Source of the DNA: CAZJLP01 sp964546955
GTDB lineage: Bacteria > Verrucomicrobiota > Verrucomicrobiia > Opitutales > Opitutaceae
Length of the DNA stretch: 64,000 bases
Assembly (NCBI GenBank): GCA_964546955.1
Contig: CAZJLP010000023.1
Location: 1-64,000, forward strand
Direction of reading: 5' to 3'
The position numbers and the translations under genes are program-made. Each line of letters begins with the position of its first letter. The first letter of the stretch is position 1. The notes under the pieces were generated by a model, which was not told the origin of the DNA, did no database searches, and worked only from the letters and a program-made list of their open reading frames with translations. Shown piece after piece: positions 18,341 to 25,910 of this stretch.

Positions 18341-19227
18341 GTCGCTTCCTCCAATTGGGCGAGATAGTGCAGGCGCCGGGCGCGGGGCACTTGCAGGATA
18401 TCCGTCTCGCTCCAGCCATAGGCGAGAGCGAGGCGATGGTTTTCGCGAATGAGCCGTCGCTGCATGCTCCGCAACCGGTTGAGCGCGAGCGTCTCGAGAT
18501 CGAGAGGAAGCGTTGCTTCGCGTTGGCAGTGGGGGCAGGCCGACAGCACCTGAAAACCAACGAGCGAATCGAACTCTGCAAACGCGGCTGCGAACGTTTC
18601 GGGCAAGGGCAGTTCCGGGTCCCCGCGTGCGGTGGACACAAGAAGGCTTCGGGCCATCGAGTGAAAATTGCTCCCTCCCGTGCCGGCCGAGCGGCGCCAC
18701 CGCCGCAGGTCCTCGCCGGTGGGTCGACGGAAAGCGACCGGGCGAGAATTGGCATCTGGAAATTGAAGCAGGTCGCGATCGGCCGCTTCGTCGTGCAGGC
18801 CGTCCAGCGCATCGAGGACTAATTCGATCTCCAGGAGTTGACCGCAGTCCATTTGGGGACAGCGCAGCTGAAGTTCCAGCGCAGCGATGCTCTCGGTGTC
18901 GCGAACGATGCGCAAGAGACGTTTGAGTCGACTGGCGACGGAGAGCTTCCAGAGCGACGGGGTCAGGTGGTTACCCGGTTCGGCGGCAGTAGCGGAAGGG
19001 CCGATCGTGGCCAATGCCAGAAGCCCGGTGACGAGCGCGGGCCGGTCTGCGCTTTCGAAGTCCGCATCGAGAAATGCCGATTCACGTCCATGGCGGAGCA
19101 GCGAATACGAGTACACGCTATCCTCCATCGCCGGCGCGGGGACCTCGGGCGATGGAGCGGATCCTGGGGGTGGGACGGCAGGGGACATGTTGCCGATCGG
19201 CGAGCGTGGTCTGAGATTTTCCTCCAA
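18337..19227 (-). CDS. Cys-pair protein, probable tail assembly factor (T4 baseplate chaperone-like)
   Basis: A 296-residue protein. Two cysteine pairs, LRCPQMDCGQLL near residue 123 and LSACPHCQREATLPL near residue 232, could form a zinc site. The C-terminus (HRLALAYGWSETDILQVPRA, then RRLHYLAQL) resembles small baseplate-assembly proteins of T4-like phages and homologues in injection clusters, between tube and DUF4255 genes. The start is uncertain: TTG at 19227 opens the annotated frame, the first ATG is at 19188, and the frame stays open with coding-like codons back to about 19334 without an ATG or GTG. Its stop overlaps the Pro-rich gene by 4 bases. Confidence 0.75.
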   Translation of the reverse strand: MEENLRPRSPIGNMSPAVPPPGSAPSPEVPAPAMEDSVYSYSLLRHGRESAFLDADFESADRPALVTGLLALATIGPSATAAEPGNHLTPSLWKLSVASRLKRLLRIVRDTESIAALELQLRCPQMDCGQLLEIELVLDALDGLHDEAADRDLLQFPDANSRPVAFRRPTGEDLRRWRRSAGTGGSNFHSMARSLLVSTARGDPELPLPETFAAAFAEFDSLVGFQVLSACPHCQREATLPLDLETLALNRLRSMQRRLIRENHRLALAYGWSETDILQVPRARRLHYLAQLEEAT

Positions 19228-19341
19228 AGGATCGAGTCCGATTCGACCGCGACCAACGCGATTGAACCGGATACCGGCTTCTCGGTGGCGAAGCGGCGGG
19301 TTATCACCAATCCGCTTGGCTTCGAAATTTCAGACGGAGAG

Positions 19342-19866
19342 TTACGGGGCGGCGGGAACGGCGGACTTCTCGTCGGGCTCTTTTGTCTCGGCGTCGCGCT
19401 CCCAGCCTTCGAGCTCCACCTTGATGTTCTCGATGGCGACGGCATTGGCGTTGGCGTCGAGATCGGGCACCGCGGTGAATTCGCTCACCCAGCAACCGTG
19501 CAGGAAGTAGCGTTTAGCGACATGGCCGCGCTCGTTGAGCACTTCCAGAGTCAGCTCCTTCTTGTAGTTTGCCAGGTCCATGGTGGGATCGCCCGCGTAG
19601 GCGTGGACGATGTTGGCCCACTTTTCGAATTCGGCGTCGTGGGTGAGGCCCCGCTCCATCGTAACCGCTTCGTAGCTGGTGCGGCCCGGCGATTTGTGAT
19701 CGCTGCTGTTGTCACCGCCATCGCGGTGTTTGACGACTTCGGTGGTGCGCTTGAGGGCGCTGACCTTGCTGACGCCGAGGACGGTGCGTCCATCCCAGAG
19801 GACGCGAAACTTGAAGTTTTTGTACGGATCGTAGCGATGCGCGTTGGCAACAAATCCTTTGGCCAT
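19342..19866 (-). CDS. Inner tube protein (Afp1/gp19-like)
   Basis: A 174-residue phage tail tube protein of the T4 gp19-like family. The pattern YKNFKFRVLWDGRTVLGVSK, then SALKRTTEVVKHRDGGDN and LTLEVLNERGHVAKRYFLHG is typical of the tube monomers of injection systems. Hexameric rings of this protein stack inside the sheath to form the needle. Only one tube gene is visible, whereas Afp and PVC have several. It lies 34 bases after the sheath gene with a good family-length match. The C-terminus (ETKEPDEKSAVPAAP) is a short acidic, Pro-ending tail beyond the fold. Confidence 0.93.
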   Translation of the reverse strand: MAKGFVANAHRYDPYKNFKFRVLWDGRTVLGVSKVSALKRTTEVVKHRDGGDNSSDHKSPGRTSYEAVTMERGLTHDAEFEKWANIVHAYAGDPTMDLANYKKELTLEVLNERGHVAKRYFLHGCWVSEFTAVPDLDANANAVAIENIKVELEGWERDAETKEPDEKSAVPAAP

Positions 19867-19900
19867 GGTAAAACGATGGGTTGAGGTTGGATGCTAAAGG

Positions 19901-22297
19901 TTAGGAAAGATCGCCCGCGATCTGCTGGATCGTGATGACGACGAACTCGGCAGGCTTCAGCGGGGCGAAGCCCACTTGGATGTTGACGATGCCGAGGTTG
20001 CGGTCGTTTTGCGTGGTGGTTTCAGAATCGCACTTCACGAAAAACGCCTGGTCCGGCGACGAACCTTGGAAGGCGCCCTGGCGGAAAAGACTCATCATGT
20101 AAGCCCCGATATTGAGGCGAATCTTTGCCCAGAGCGGCTCATCGTTGGGTTCGAATACGACCCACTGCGTGCCGCGGAACAAGGATTCCTCGATCATAAG
20201 GGCGAGGCGACGGATCGGAATGTATTTCCATTCGGAGCCGAAATCGTCGGCACCGTCCATCGTACGCGCTCCCCAGTTCACGAAGCCCGTCGGGAATACG
20301 CGGGCGCAGTTCACGCCAAGTTTATTGAGGACGCCGTTTTCGAGGTCGGTGAGTTTGACTTCGAGACCGGCGATGCCGCGCAGGTCGGCTTCGGTGCCGG
20401 CGGGGGCCTTCCACACGCCGCGGCTCGCGTCGGTGCGGGCCATCAGGCCGGCGATTGCGCCGGAAGAGCCGGTGTACTTAATCAAGCCGCTAGCGTTGTA
20501 CTTGATGCGAGGGAAAAAGACCGCCGAGTAGTCCTTGATGACGGTTGCGCGCAGGTCGTTGATTTGCGAGGTATCCTGCACGATGGCGGCCATGCTGTCT
20601 TCGCCCCACGAAGGCGGCGCGTCGATGATCAGGAAGGCGCGGCGCGACTGACAATAAATGCTGGCCGGGCCCCAGAATTCGGCTTGGTCGGCTTCGGCGA
20701 TCTCGGCGTCGGGTGGAAGCACCATAAGATTGAACAAGTCCACGGTGTCGAGAGCGTGGAAGCCGGTCTGCTCGACCTCGGACCCGACGTATTCGTCGTA
20801 GCCGGGGACCGTGCCGTCGTTACCGCCGCTGAGAGTGTATTGGCGGACGTTGGAGCGCAGCCCGTCGGTGAAGGCTGCGATATCGGCGCCGCTGCCTGCA
20901 ATCGTCGCCTCTTTGGTCAACGCCCCGTCATCGGGCGTGATCGAAAGGTAGTACCCGTAAGCCTCGGCGGTGTAAGTGAGCGTGGAGTGATTGTTGATGG
21001 CGCTAGCGATGATCCGGAGCTTTTCACGGATGCCGTCGTTGTCGTCCGTGGTTTCACTCTCGCCGGCCTCGTTCTTCACCCAAATTTCGCCGGGATTCGT
21101 TTCGACGTTGTTGTCGCCGGTGTTGTCGAGAGCTACGTCCTCTCCGTCGATTTCGAGGGCAGTGATCCCACCCGTTTGATCGACGGCCGCGAGTGCGTTG
21201 AGCTCGTCGAGGCCGGCAGGCAGACCGAGCGTGGTGCCGGGCACGACCAGCGTGCCCGTCGCCATGGGGCGGAAGTTGCTGTAACGTGAGAATTCCACGC
21301 CGCCCTGGTCCACGCCCAACATGATCGCAGCGGCGATGTCGTTGGAGGAAGACCGTTTTACGCGGACAGTCGACTGGGCGCCGTCCGCGGCCTGGATCGA
21401 GAGAATATGTCCGACATCGGTCACATCTTCCAGCGTCACGGTCACTGTAGCGGCCGTGCTGAGGCTGCCGAGGGCGGTATCGATGAGATCTTCGATCGCC
21501 GTGGCGATGTCGGCTTCGTCAGCGGGCACGGGTCCCATGGTGCTGAGGTCGACAGTGACATAAGCGGAGCCGTTCACGCTCAGGTCGAACTTGTACGAGT
21601 CGTCGTCGATAAGGTCTTGCAGGGTGGTCTGCACGGCGCCCGCGGCGCCGAGTGGGCGGCGGGCCTGGGAGAAGCCGGCGAAACTGTTGGCGAGAGTGCG
21701 GTAAGCGGACGTTGGATCATCGTAGTCGCCCAACGCGGATGCGTCCCACTCCAACGAGATGAGCTGCGAACTTTGTGTGACGAAAGTCGGAGCGAAGCGC
21801 GCTGACGTGTAGTCCATCGAGAGGTTCGTGTGGCTCTCGGTCGAGACGACTTGTCCGGCAGATTCCTGGATGACCGTGAGGTTAAACGATTCGCCTGGAG
21901 TCACGGTGTTGTAGTCCAGCTCGAGGCGGACCGTGTTGGCCCACTCGCCGTCGGCTTTGGCGGTGGCCGTAAGCACCGCCTGCTGACCGGCGCCGAAATC
22001 GTAGGTGCTCAGCGTGACCGACGCTTTGGCGGCGTCCTTCGCCAACCGCACGACGTAGCAATCGCTCCCACCGTTGTCGTAGAATTGTTTCACGCTCGCG
22101 GCGAGATCGCTGGAGGCGTGGGGCGTACCGAAATTACGCACGTAATCGGCGTAACTCAGGCAGCGGGTTGCTTTGTTGACGGGGCCTTTGGTGGCCCGAC
22201 CGAAAAAAGCGGTGATCGACGTGGCGACGCCCGTGATCGTTTTCACACCGCTCGAGACCTCTTGGATGTAGACTCCTGGATAACTTACCTGTGCCAT
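19901..22297 (-). CDS. Contractile tail sheath protein, enlarged
   Basis: A 798-residue sheath protein. The N-terminus (YPGVYIQEVSSGVKTITGV, then FFGRATKGPVN) and the C-terminal domain (RNLGIVNIQVGFAPLKPAEF) are the conserved sheath ends that make the handshake mesh. KCDSETTTQND just before is also typical. Residues about 225-500 form an insertion of beta-rich, acidic sequence (for example TVDLSTMGPVPADEADIATA) that makes the protein nearly twice the size of compact sheaths; it would project outward. It is the first gene of the operon, ATG at 22297, preceded by a weak AAAGGCG ribosome site. Only one sheath gene is present. Confidence 0.95.
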   Translation of the reverse strand: MAQVSYPGVYIQEVSSGVKTITGVATSITAFFGRATKGPVNKATRCLSYADYVRNFGTPHASSDLAASVKQFYDNGGSDCYVVRLAKDAAKASVTLSTYDFGAGQQAVLTATAKADGEWANTVRLELDYNTVTPGESFNLTVIQESAGQVVSTESHTNLSMDYTSARFAPTFVTQSSQLISLEWDASALGDYDDPTSAYRTLANSFAGFSQARRPLGAAGAVQTTLQDLIDDDSYKFDLSVNGSAYVTVDLSTMGPVPADEADIATAIEDLIDTALGSLSTAATVTVTLEDVTDVGHILSIQAADGAQSTVRVKRSSSNDIAAAIMLGVDQGGVEFSRYSNFRPMATGTLVVPGTTLGLPAGLDELNALAAVDQTGGITALEIDGEDVALDNTGDNNVETNPGEIWVKNEAGESETTDDNDGIREKLRIIASAINNHSTLTYTAEAYGYYLSITPDDGALTKEATIAGSGADIAAFTDGLRSNVRQYTLSGGNDGTVPGYDEYVGSEVEQTGFHALDTVDLFNLMVLPPDAEIAEADQAEFWGPASIYCQSRRAFLIIDAPPSWGEDSMAAIVQDTSQINDLRATVIKDYSAVFFPRIKYNASGLIKYTGSSGAIAGLMARTDASRGVWKAPAGTEADLRGIAGLEVKLTDLENGVLNKLGVNCARVFPTGFVNWGARTMDGADDFGSEWKYIPIRRLALMIEESLFRGTQWVVFEPNDEPLWAKIRLNIGAYMMSLFRQGAFQGSSPDQAFFVKCDSETTTQNDRNLGIVNIQVGFAPLKPAEFVVITIQQIAGDLS

Positions 22298-22921
22298 AGA
22301 ACGCCTTTACAGATGGGTTAGGGACGTAGATGCGCGGAAACCGGCATAAGAAATAACAACGGAGAAATCCTTTCGGTCCCGCCGTTGAAAAAGGGTGCAG
22401 TTCCTGGGAACTACTGAATAGAAAGCGCTTCGTTACACGAAAACGCGGGGGGACAGGGGATAGGGGAAAAAATGGCGATGACGGCGATCCGACGATCGCG
22501 AGAAAGCATCAATTGAAAGGGTGACCAAACTGTAGCGAACGAATCGCCCCGTTGGCATGAGGACAAAGCGGCTAACCCCGATCAGCAACCTCCCTGGTCG
22601 TTATTACCGCTGGACTGAAGCTCCAATGTGCGAAGAGCGCTGGGCAATAAAATTTGAACTAGGTAAAAATTCTTGCGGGTCTTTAGGTGCCCACCGAAAA
22701 AAGTCACACGCATAACCCGCCGACGTGGGACCGATCCAAGATTGCTCCGACTGAGTCAATGCATTTCAGCTGACCCCACGCAAATTTCATGTCACGCCGT
22801 GGCGATACAAAAATTTTTCAATTAACCGACCCCGATTAAAAACTTGGCCATGGCGGGCGCCGGTTGAAACGGGTCGCTTGAAAGGGCCAACTCTGCGTCG
22901 CCGCATGCAGCAGGACCAGCC
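22298..22921. promoter_or_regulatory. 624-base non-coding region upstream of the sheath gene
   Basis: No convincing gene is present on either strand. The stretch is more AT-rich than its surroundings (for example near 22650 and 22810) and must contain the promoter for the injection operon if it is not transcribed from further upstream. A 14-base palindrome with 6-base arms (AGTTCC, TG, GGAACT) lies at 22399-22412, about 100 bases before the sheath start, and could be an operator. I found no clear sigma54 element and cannot point to a firm -35/-10 pair. Confidence 0.4.
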
Positions 22922-23584
22922 CTATCCCGGCGGAAATCCACCGGATACGCGACGGCCACGCAGCACGGCGCCGGTGACCGGCGTGCACTCCAGTGCGAGG
23001 CCTGCCTTTGCGTGGCGCAGGAGGAGCCCGCCGCGGCTCATGTCGCCGCGCCCGACGAACGCGGCGGGGAATTGAAGGCGGTCGCCGAAGATCGGGAGCA
23101 ATACGTCGCGGTATTTTCCGGTGGCGATGCTGCCGAGTAAAATCACTTTTCCGTCGGCGGAGAGCCGCTCCGCGATCGCCGCTGCGTCGCGCTCGAGGGG
23201 AAGTCGATATTCCGGTTTGGCTTCGTTGACATCCACACCCGCGAAAGCTTCGAGGTCGTTGAGGGTGAGAACGGTGTCAGGCGCGAGCAGGCCGCGCGTG
23301 GGTGTAATCACTCGGACCAAGCCTTCATTCGTGGGAGGGGCGAAGCGAAGCGCGTAAGTGAGTTTGCCGCGAAAATAGAGCGCGCTGCAGAAGCTGTAGA
23401 TTTCCCCGATGGTCGCGCCCCGCTTGCGAAGCCGTGTGGCCAGATCGAAACGTGCGTTCGGACTGCGAAGTTGAGCAGCACGCACGCCACCAATGCTCGC
23501 GGGCGAGAGGAGGTAAACTTCGCGCAGGGTACGCGATGGGCGCGACTGAGCGGAGGGAGAGGAAGTGGTGCCGCGACGGGGCAT
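22922..23584 (-). CDS. Conserved hypothetical protein
   Basis: A 220-residue protein I cannot name. Ordered stretches include REVYLLSPASIGGVRAAQL, FDLATRLRKRGATIGEIYSF, the motif SALYFRGKLTYALRFAPP, and VILLGSIATGKYRDVLLPIF, ending in a basic, Gly-rich tail. The composition is normal for a soluble cytoplasmic protein, with no signal peptide or membrane segment. I chose the ATG at 23584; the frame is open further upstream, but that part is Arg/Ser-rich and runs through a dispersed inverted repeat. It lies upstream of the injection operon on the same strand, 624 bases away, so a link is possible but not shown. Confidence 0.7.
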   Translation of the reverse strand: MPRRGTTSSPSAQSRPSRTLREVYLLSPASIGGVRAAQLRSPNARFDLATRLRKRGATIGEIYSFCSALYFRGKLTYALRFAPPTNEGLVRVITPTRGLLAPDTVLTLNDLEAFAGVDVNEAKPEYRLPLERDAAAIAERLSADGKVILLGSIATGKYRDVLLPIFGDRLQFPAAFVGRGDMSRGGLLLRHAKAGLALECTPVTGAVLRGRRVSGGFPPG

Positions 23585-23630
23585 GAGGGAATCGACCGCC
23601 GCGAGCGGGGCGGGTGCCAGCGGATCGAAT

Positions 23631-23746
23631 CGTTCTCTTACTCCTACTCGTTCTCGTCCCCAGCGTCGTTGTTCCGCCGCGGTTTGACTGGAAACTTGGC
23701 GACGTTGCCGGGATCGAGAATGAGCAGGAGTAAGAGATCGAGAACG
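23631..23746. repeat. Dispersed inverted-repeat element, copy 1
   Basis: Left arm 23631-23656 (CGTTCTCTTACTCCTACTCG and onward) faces right arm 23715-23746, roughly its reverse complement with a few mismatches and extra bases. The loop contains CCCCAGCGTCG, also recognisable in copy 2. The element lies just upstream of the ATG at 23584 and belongs to a family with further copies at 35578, 49769 and 63545. Confidence 0.85.
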
Positions 23747-23779
23747 AGCGTCCCGAACCGCGACTCTTCCCAAACGCAC

Positions 23780-23823
23780 AAAAAAAGAGCGCGCCGACAC
23801 CCCGTCGACGCGCTCCGTTTTTT
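23780..23823. terminator. Bidirectional rho-independent terminator
   Basis: Stem 23787-23798 pairs with 23804-23815 (12 bp, one C/A mismatch on the plus strand that becomes a G-U wobble on the minus strand). Seven T residues follow directly on the minus strand (A run 23780-23786), and six T on the plus strand (23818-23823). It probably stops minus-strand transcripts coming from the histidine kinase side before the 22922-23584 gene. Confidence 0.7.
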
Positions 23824-24515
23824 GGGGAACTAAGAAAAATTCAGATGAATTTCCTTGGTTGGGGTAAAGACTAAGGGGTAGGGTACAATCAGGATCTAAC
23901 CCCTGGTTTGGCCCGTATCAAGCGAAAGAATGTCGTTCTGGCCCACCTTTAGGAGGAGTTGCCGCTTCAGGGACTCAAATTTGGCCCGAATTACCGGTTT
24001 TCGCGCAAGTTTTGGCCTCATGCGACAGGGGTGACGGCATGGTCTTTTAAGCCCTATCTGCCCGACAAAGGGCGTCACGATAGATCCCAATCCGTATTGA
24101 TCGAAGAAATACAGCTACCCTCGTCCAGGACGGCCAAATGCCCTGTTCGAGACAACGGCATCACTCTCCCGAACCCTGGATTCCCCGGGTCAACTTCAGG
24201 TTGTGGCCGGCGCAACACGGCGTGCGGTGAACAGGAAGCTTCAACAGGTATGCGGTTTGAACCGGGTCTAGCCGTGGGGCTTTTCCCGATTTTTGGATTC
24301 CGCCCTCCGCAGGCGCGTGCGTACACGGCAAGCCCCTGGGAGGGCTGGTCGCGCGGCCCGCGACTTCCAGGAGGTCCCGGCCCCGCTGCCCGTCGCCCCT
24401 TTTGGCGGGCGATAAGTTTCAGCGAAGCGACAACCTTGACGTCGCGTTCGCTCCGGATGCGCGATTTCACGAATTCGTCGCGGGCGTCACTGTCCAGACC
24501 CGCCAAGGGTAATCG
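23824..24515. other. 692-base stretch without a supported gene
   Basis: Open frames exist on both strands but none looks like a protein. The plus-strand frame starting at 23959 runs antisense into the kinase gene. A minus-strand frame from a TTG at 24506 starts plausibly (DARDEFVKSRIRSERDVKVV) but soon becomes Pro/Gly/Arg-rich and may be a decayed gene end. I see no RNA gene. Confidence 0.5.
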
Positions 24516-25892
24516 TCAGGTCGCCAGCGAAAGTTTAAGGCAAAAAACAGTGCCCTGCGTTCCCGTCTCGCGGAGCGAGAGGTCTGCGGCGATCTGCCGA
24601 GCCAGCAGCCGGCTGATGGCGAGCCCGAGGCCGGACCCGCCGGGGCGACCGGTTCTGCCCGGCTCAAAAAGATGGGTGCGAACCGCTTCGGGGATGCCCG
24701 ATCCTTGATCGGTGACTGTCACGATGACCTCGCCCGCATCCTGTTTGAGTTCCACTCCGACGCATTTGCCGGTGCCGGTGGCCGCGATCGCGTTCTGGAC
24801 GAGGTTGTTGGTGATGAGGCAGACCAGGCTCCCGCGGTGGCTGTCCAAGCAGGCCGGAAAGCCTTCGGAGACCTGCAAAATGACGCCTTTCTCCGCAGCG
24901 GGCGAAAGGTTCCGCGTACGGATCAAAGCGGCCAGTTCGTATCCAGTTATCTCGTACGAAGCGTGGGCACTGGCGTCTCCCAGCAGAGCCACGGCTTCAT
25001 GGATCATGCTTTGCATCCGTTCGGCATAGTTGGCGGCAGCCTGCCATTCCGGCGCGGAATCGCTGCCTCCTTTGTCGGCCACGAACGCCCGCAGGCCGGC
25101 CACCGGCCCTTGCAGACCGTGAATGAGGTGCGAAGTTATTTGGCCGAGCGCGGAGACCTTTGCCGCCAGGGCGAGCTCGAAGTTCGCGCGGGCCAGGCGT
25201 GTGTTGCGCTCCGTAATGGCGCCCTGGGCACGGGTCAGCGCGAAGTAAGCGGCCACGAGAATGGCGAGAATGAGCGCAATACCGATGGCGAGCGTCACAG
25301 TAATCTCCCAACGATTCCGCTTCTTGATCGCGGCCAGTTCGGCCGCGAGGGGTTCGGCATTGATGAAGTACTGGACGAAGCCGACGATCGCGGTCGCCTC
25401 CCTTCCATGCAGGGGCAGCAGAACTTCCAGAACCGGCTGGGGGGGCCGGCCGGCGCCGACACCAAGAAAGTAGCGGTCCAGCGCGAATTGCGGATGAAAG
25501 CGACTGATCGGCTTGAGACCGTGAAGGCGAAGGTAGTCCTCGATCGAAAGGTCGGCGAAGAGCAGGGAGGCGGACGGCACGGCTTGAAGAGAGCGGCCCT
25601 CCTGGTCGAACACCACGATCCCGAGCATGCTCTCTTGAAAAATGGGGCTCTGCAGCACGACCTCCAGGACGTCCTGCGAGTCCGGCATGGCGTTCGGTTT
25701 TGACGCCTGACGTTCGGCCAGTTTCTGCAGGACGACCGGATACAGGACCGCAGCATCGCGCTCGATGATGCGCTGCTCGATATCGGCCTGAAACTCTCCG
25801 CGAAACTTGAGGACAATCCCGGCGAAGATCGCGCTGACGAGCGCGGCGATGGCGGCCAGGATGAGCGCGAAGTAGGGAAACAGCCGGGGCAT
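24516..25892 (-). CDS. Membrane-bound sensor histidine kinase
   Basis: A 458-residue sensor kinase. Membrane helices at about residues 7-28 and 197-219 flank an extracytoplasmic sensor domain of about 165 residues. The phosphoacceptor region is ALGQITSHLIHGLQGP, with His258 as the likely site. The ATPase domain has an N box (NNLVQNAI), a G1 box (DQGSGIP) and a G2 box (GGSGLGLAISR). It is the last gene of a minus-strand series starting with a sigma54-type response regulator at 31557, which is its probable partner. The gene starts 18 bases after the secreted Ser/Gly-rich protein, so the two are likely co-transcribed. The signal sensed is unknown. Confidence 0.9.
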   Translation of the reverse strand: MPRLFPYFALILAAIAALVSAIFAGIVLKFRGEFQADIEQRIIERDAAVLYPVVLQKLAERQASKPNAMPDSQDVLEVVLQSPIFQESMLGIVVFDQEGRSLQAVPSASLLFADLSIEDYLRLHGLKPISRFHPQFALDRYFLGVGAGRPPQPVLEVLLPLHGREATAIVGFVQYFINAEPLAAELAAIKKRNRWEITVTLAIGIALILAILVAAYFALTRAQGAITERNTRLARANFELALAAKVSALGQITSHLIHGLQGPVAGLRAFVADKGGSDSAPEWQAAANYAERMQSMIHEAVALLGDASAHASYEITGYELAALIRTRNLSPAAEKGVILQVSEGFPACLDSHRGSLVCLITNNLVQNAIAATGTGKCVGVELKQDAGEVIVTVTDQGSGIPEAVRTHLFEPGRTGRPGGSGLGLAISRLLARQIAADLSLRETGTQGTVFCLKLSLAT

Positions 25893-25910
25893 GCAGTCGA
25901 AGCAAACGTG

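Noticed and set aside
1..22297. Type VI secretion system
   Set aside because: AAA+ ATPase, DUF4255, CIS_tube and LysM genes with no TssJ, TssL, TssM or ClpV-type gene point to an extracellular system.
1..22297. Prophage
   Set aside because: No head, packaging, integration, replication or lysis genes in 22 kb of tail-like genes.
22446..22466. G-rich tract with three G runs, possible quadruplex
   Set aside because: Only three separate runs of three or more G; a four-run G3 quadruplex cannot be formed with normal loops.
24170..24290. Possible cyclic di-GMP riboswitch-like GC-rich segment downstream of the kinase
   Set aside because: No conserved core motifs, and it lies downstream, not upstream, of any gene on a matching strand.
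24075..24506. Minus-strand frame of 143 codons downstream of the kinase
   Set aside because: Starts with TTG, looks plausible for about 35 residues, then becomes Pro/Gly/Arg-rich; no family and no ribosome site. Possibly a decayed gene end, not enough to call.
23959..24708. Plus-strand frame of 249 codons
   Set aside because: Runs antisense into the kinase's ATPase domain and has low-complexity composition.
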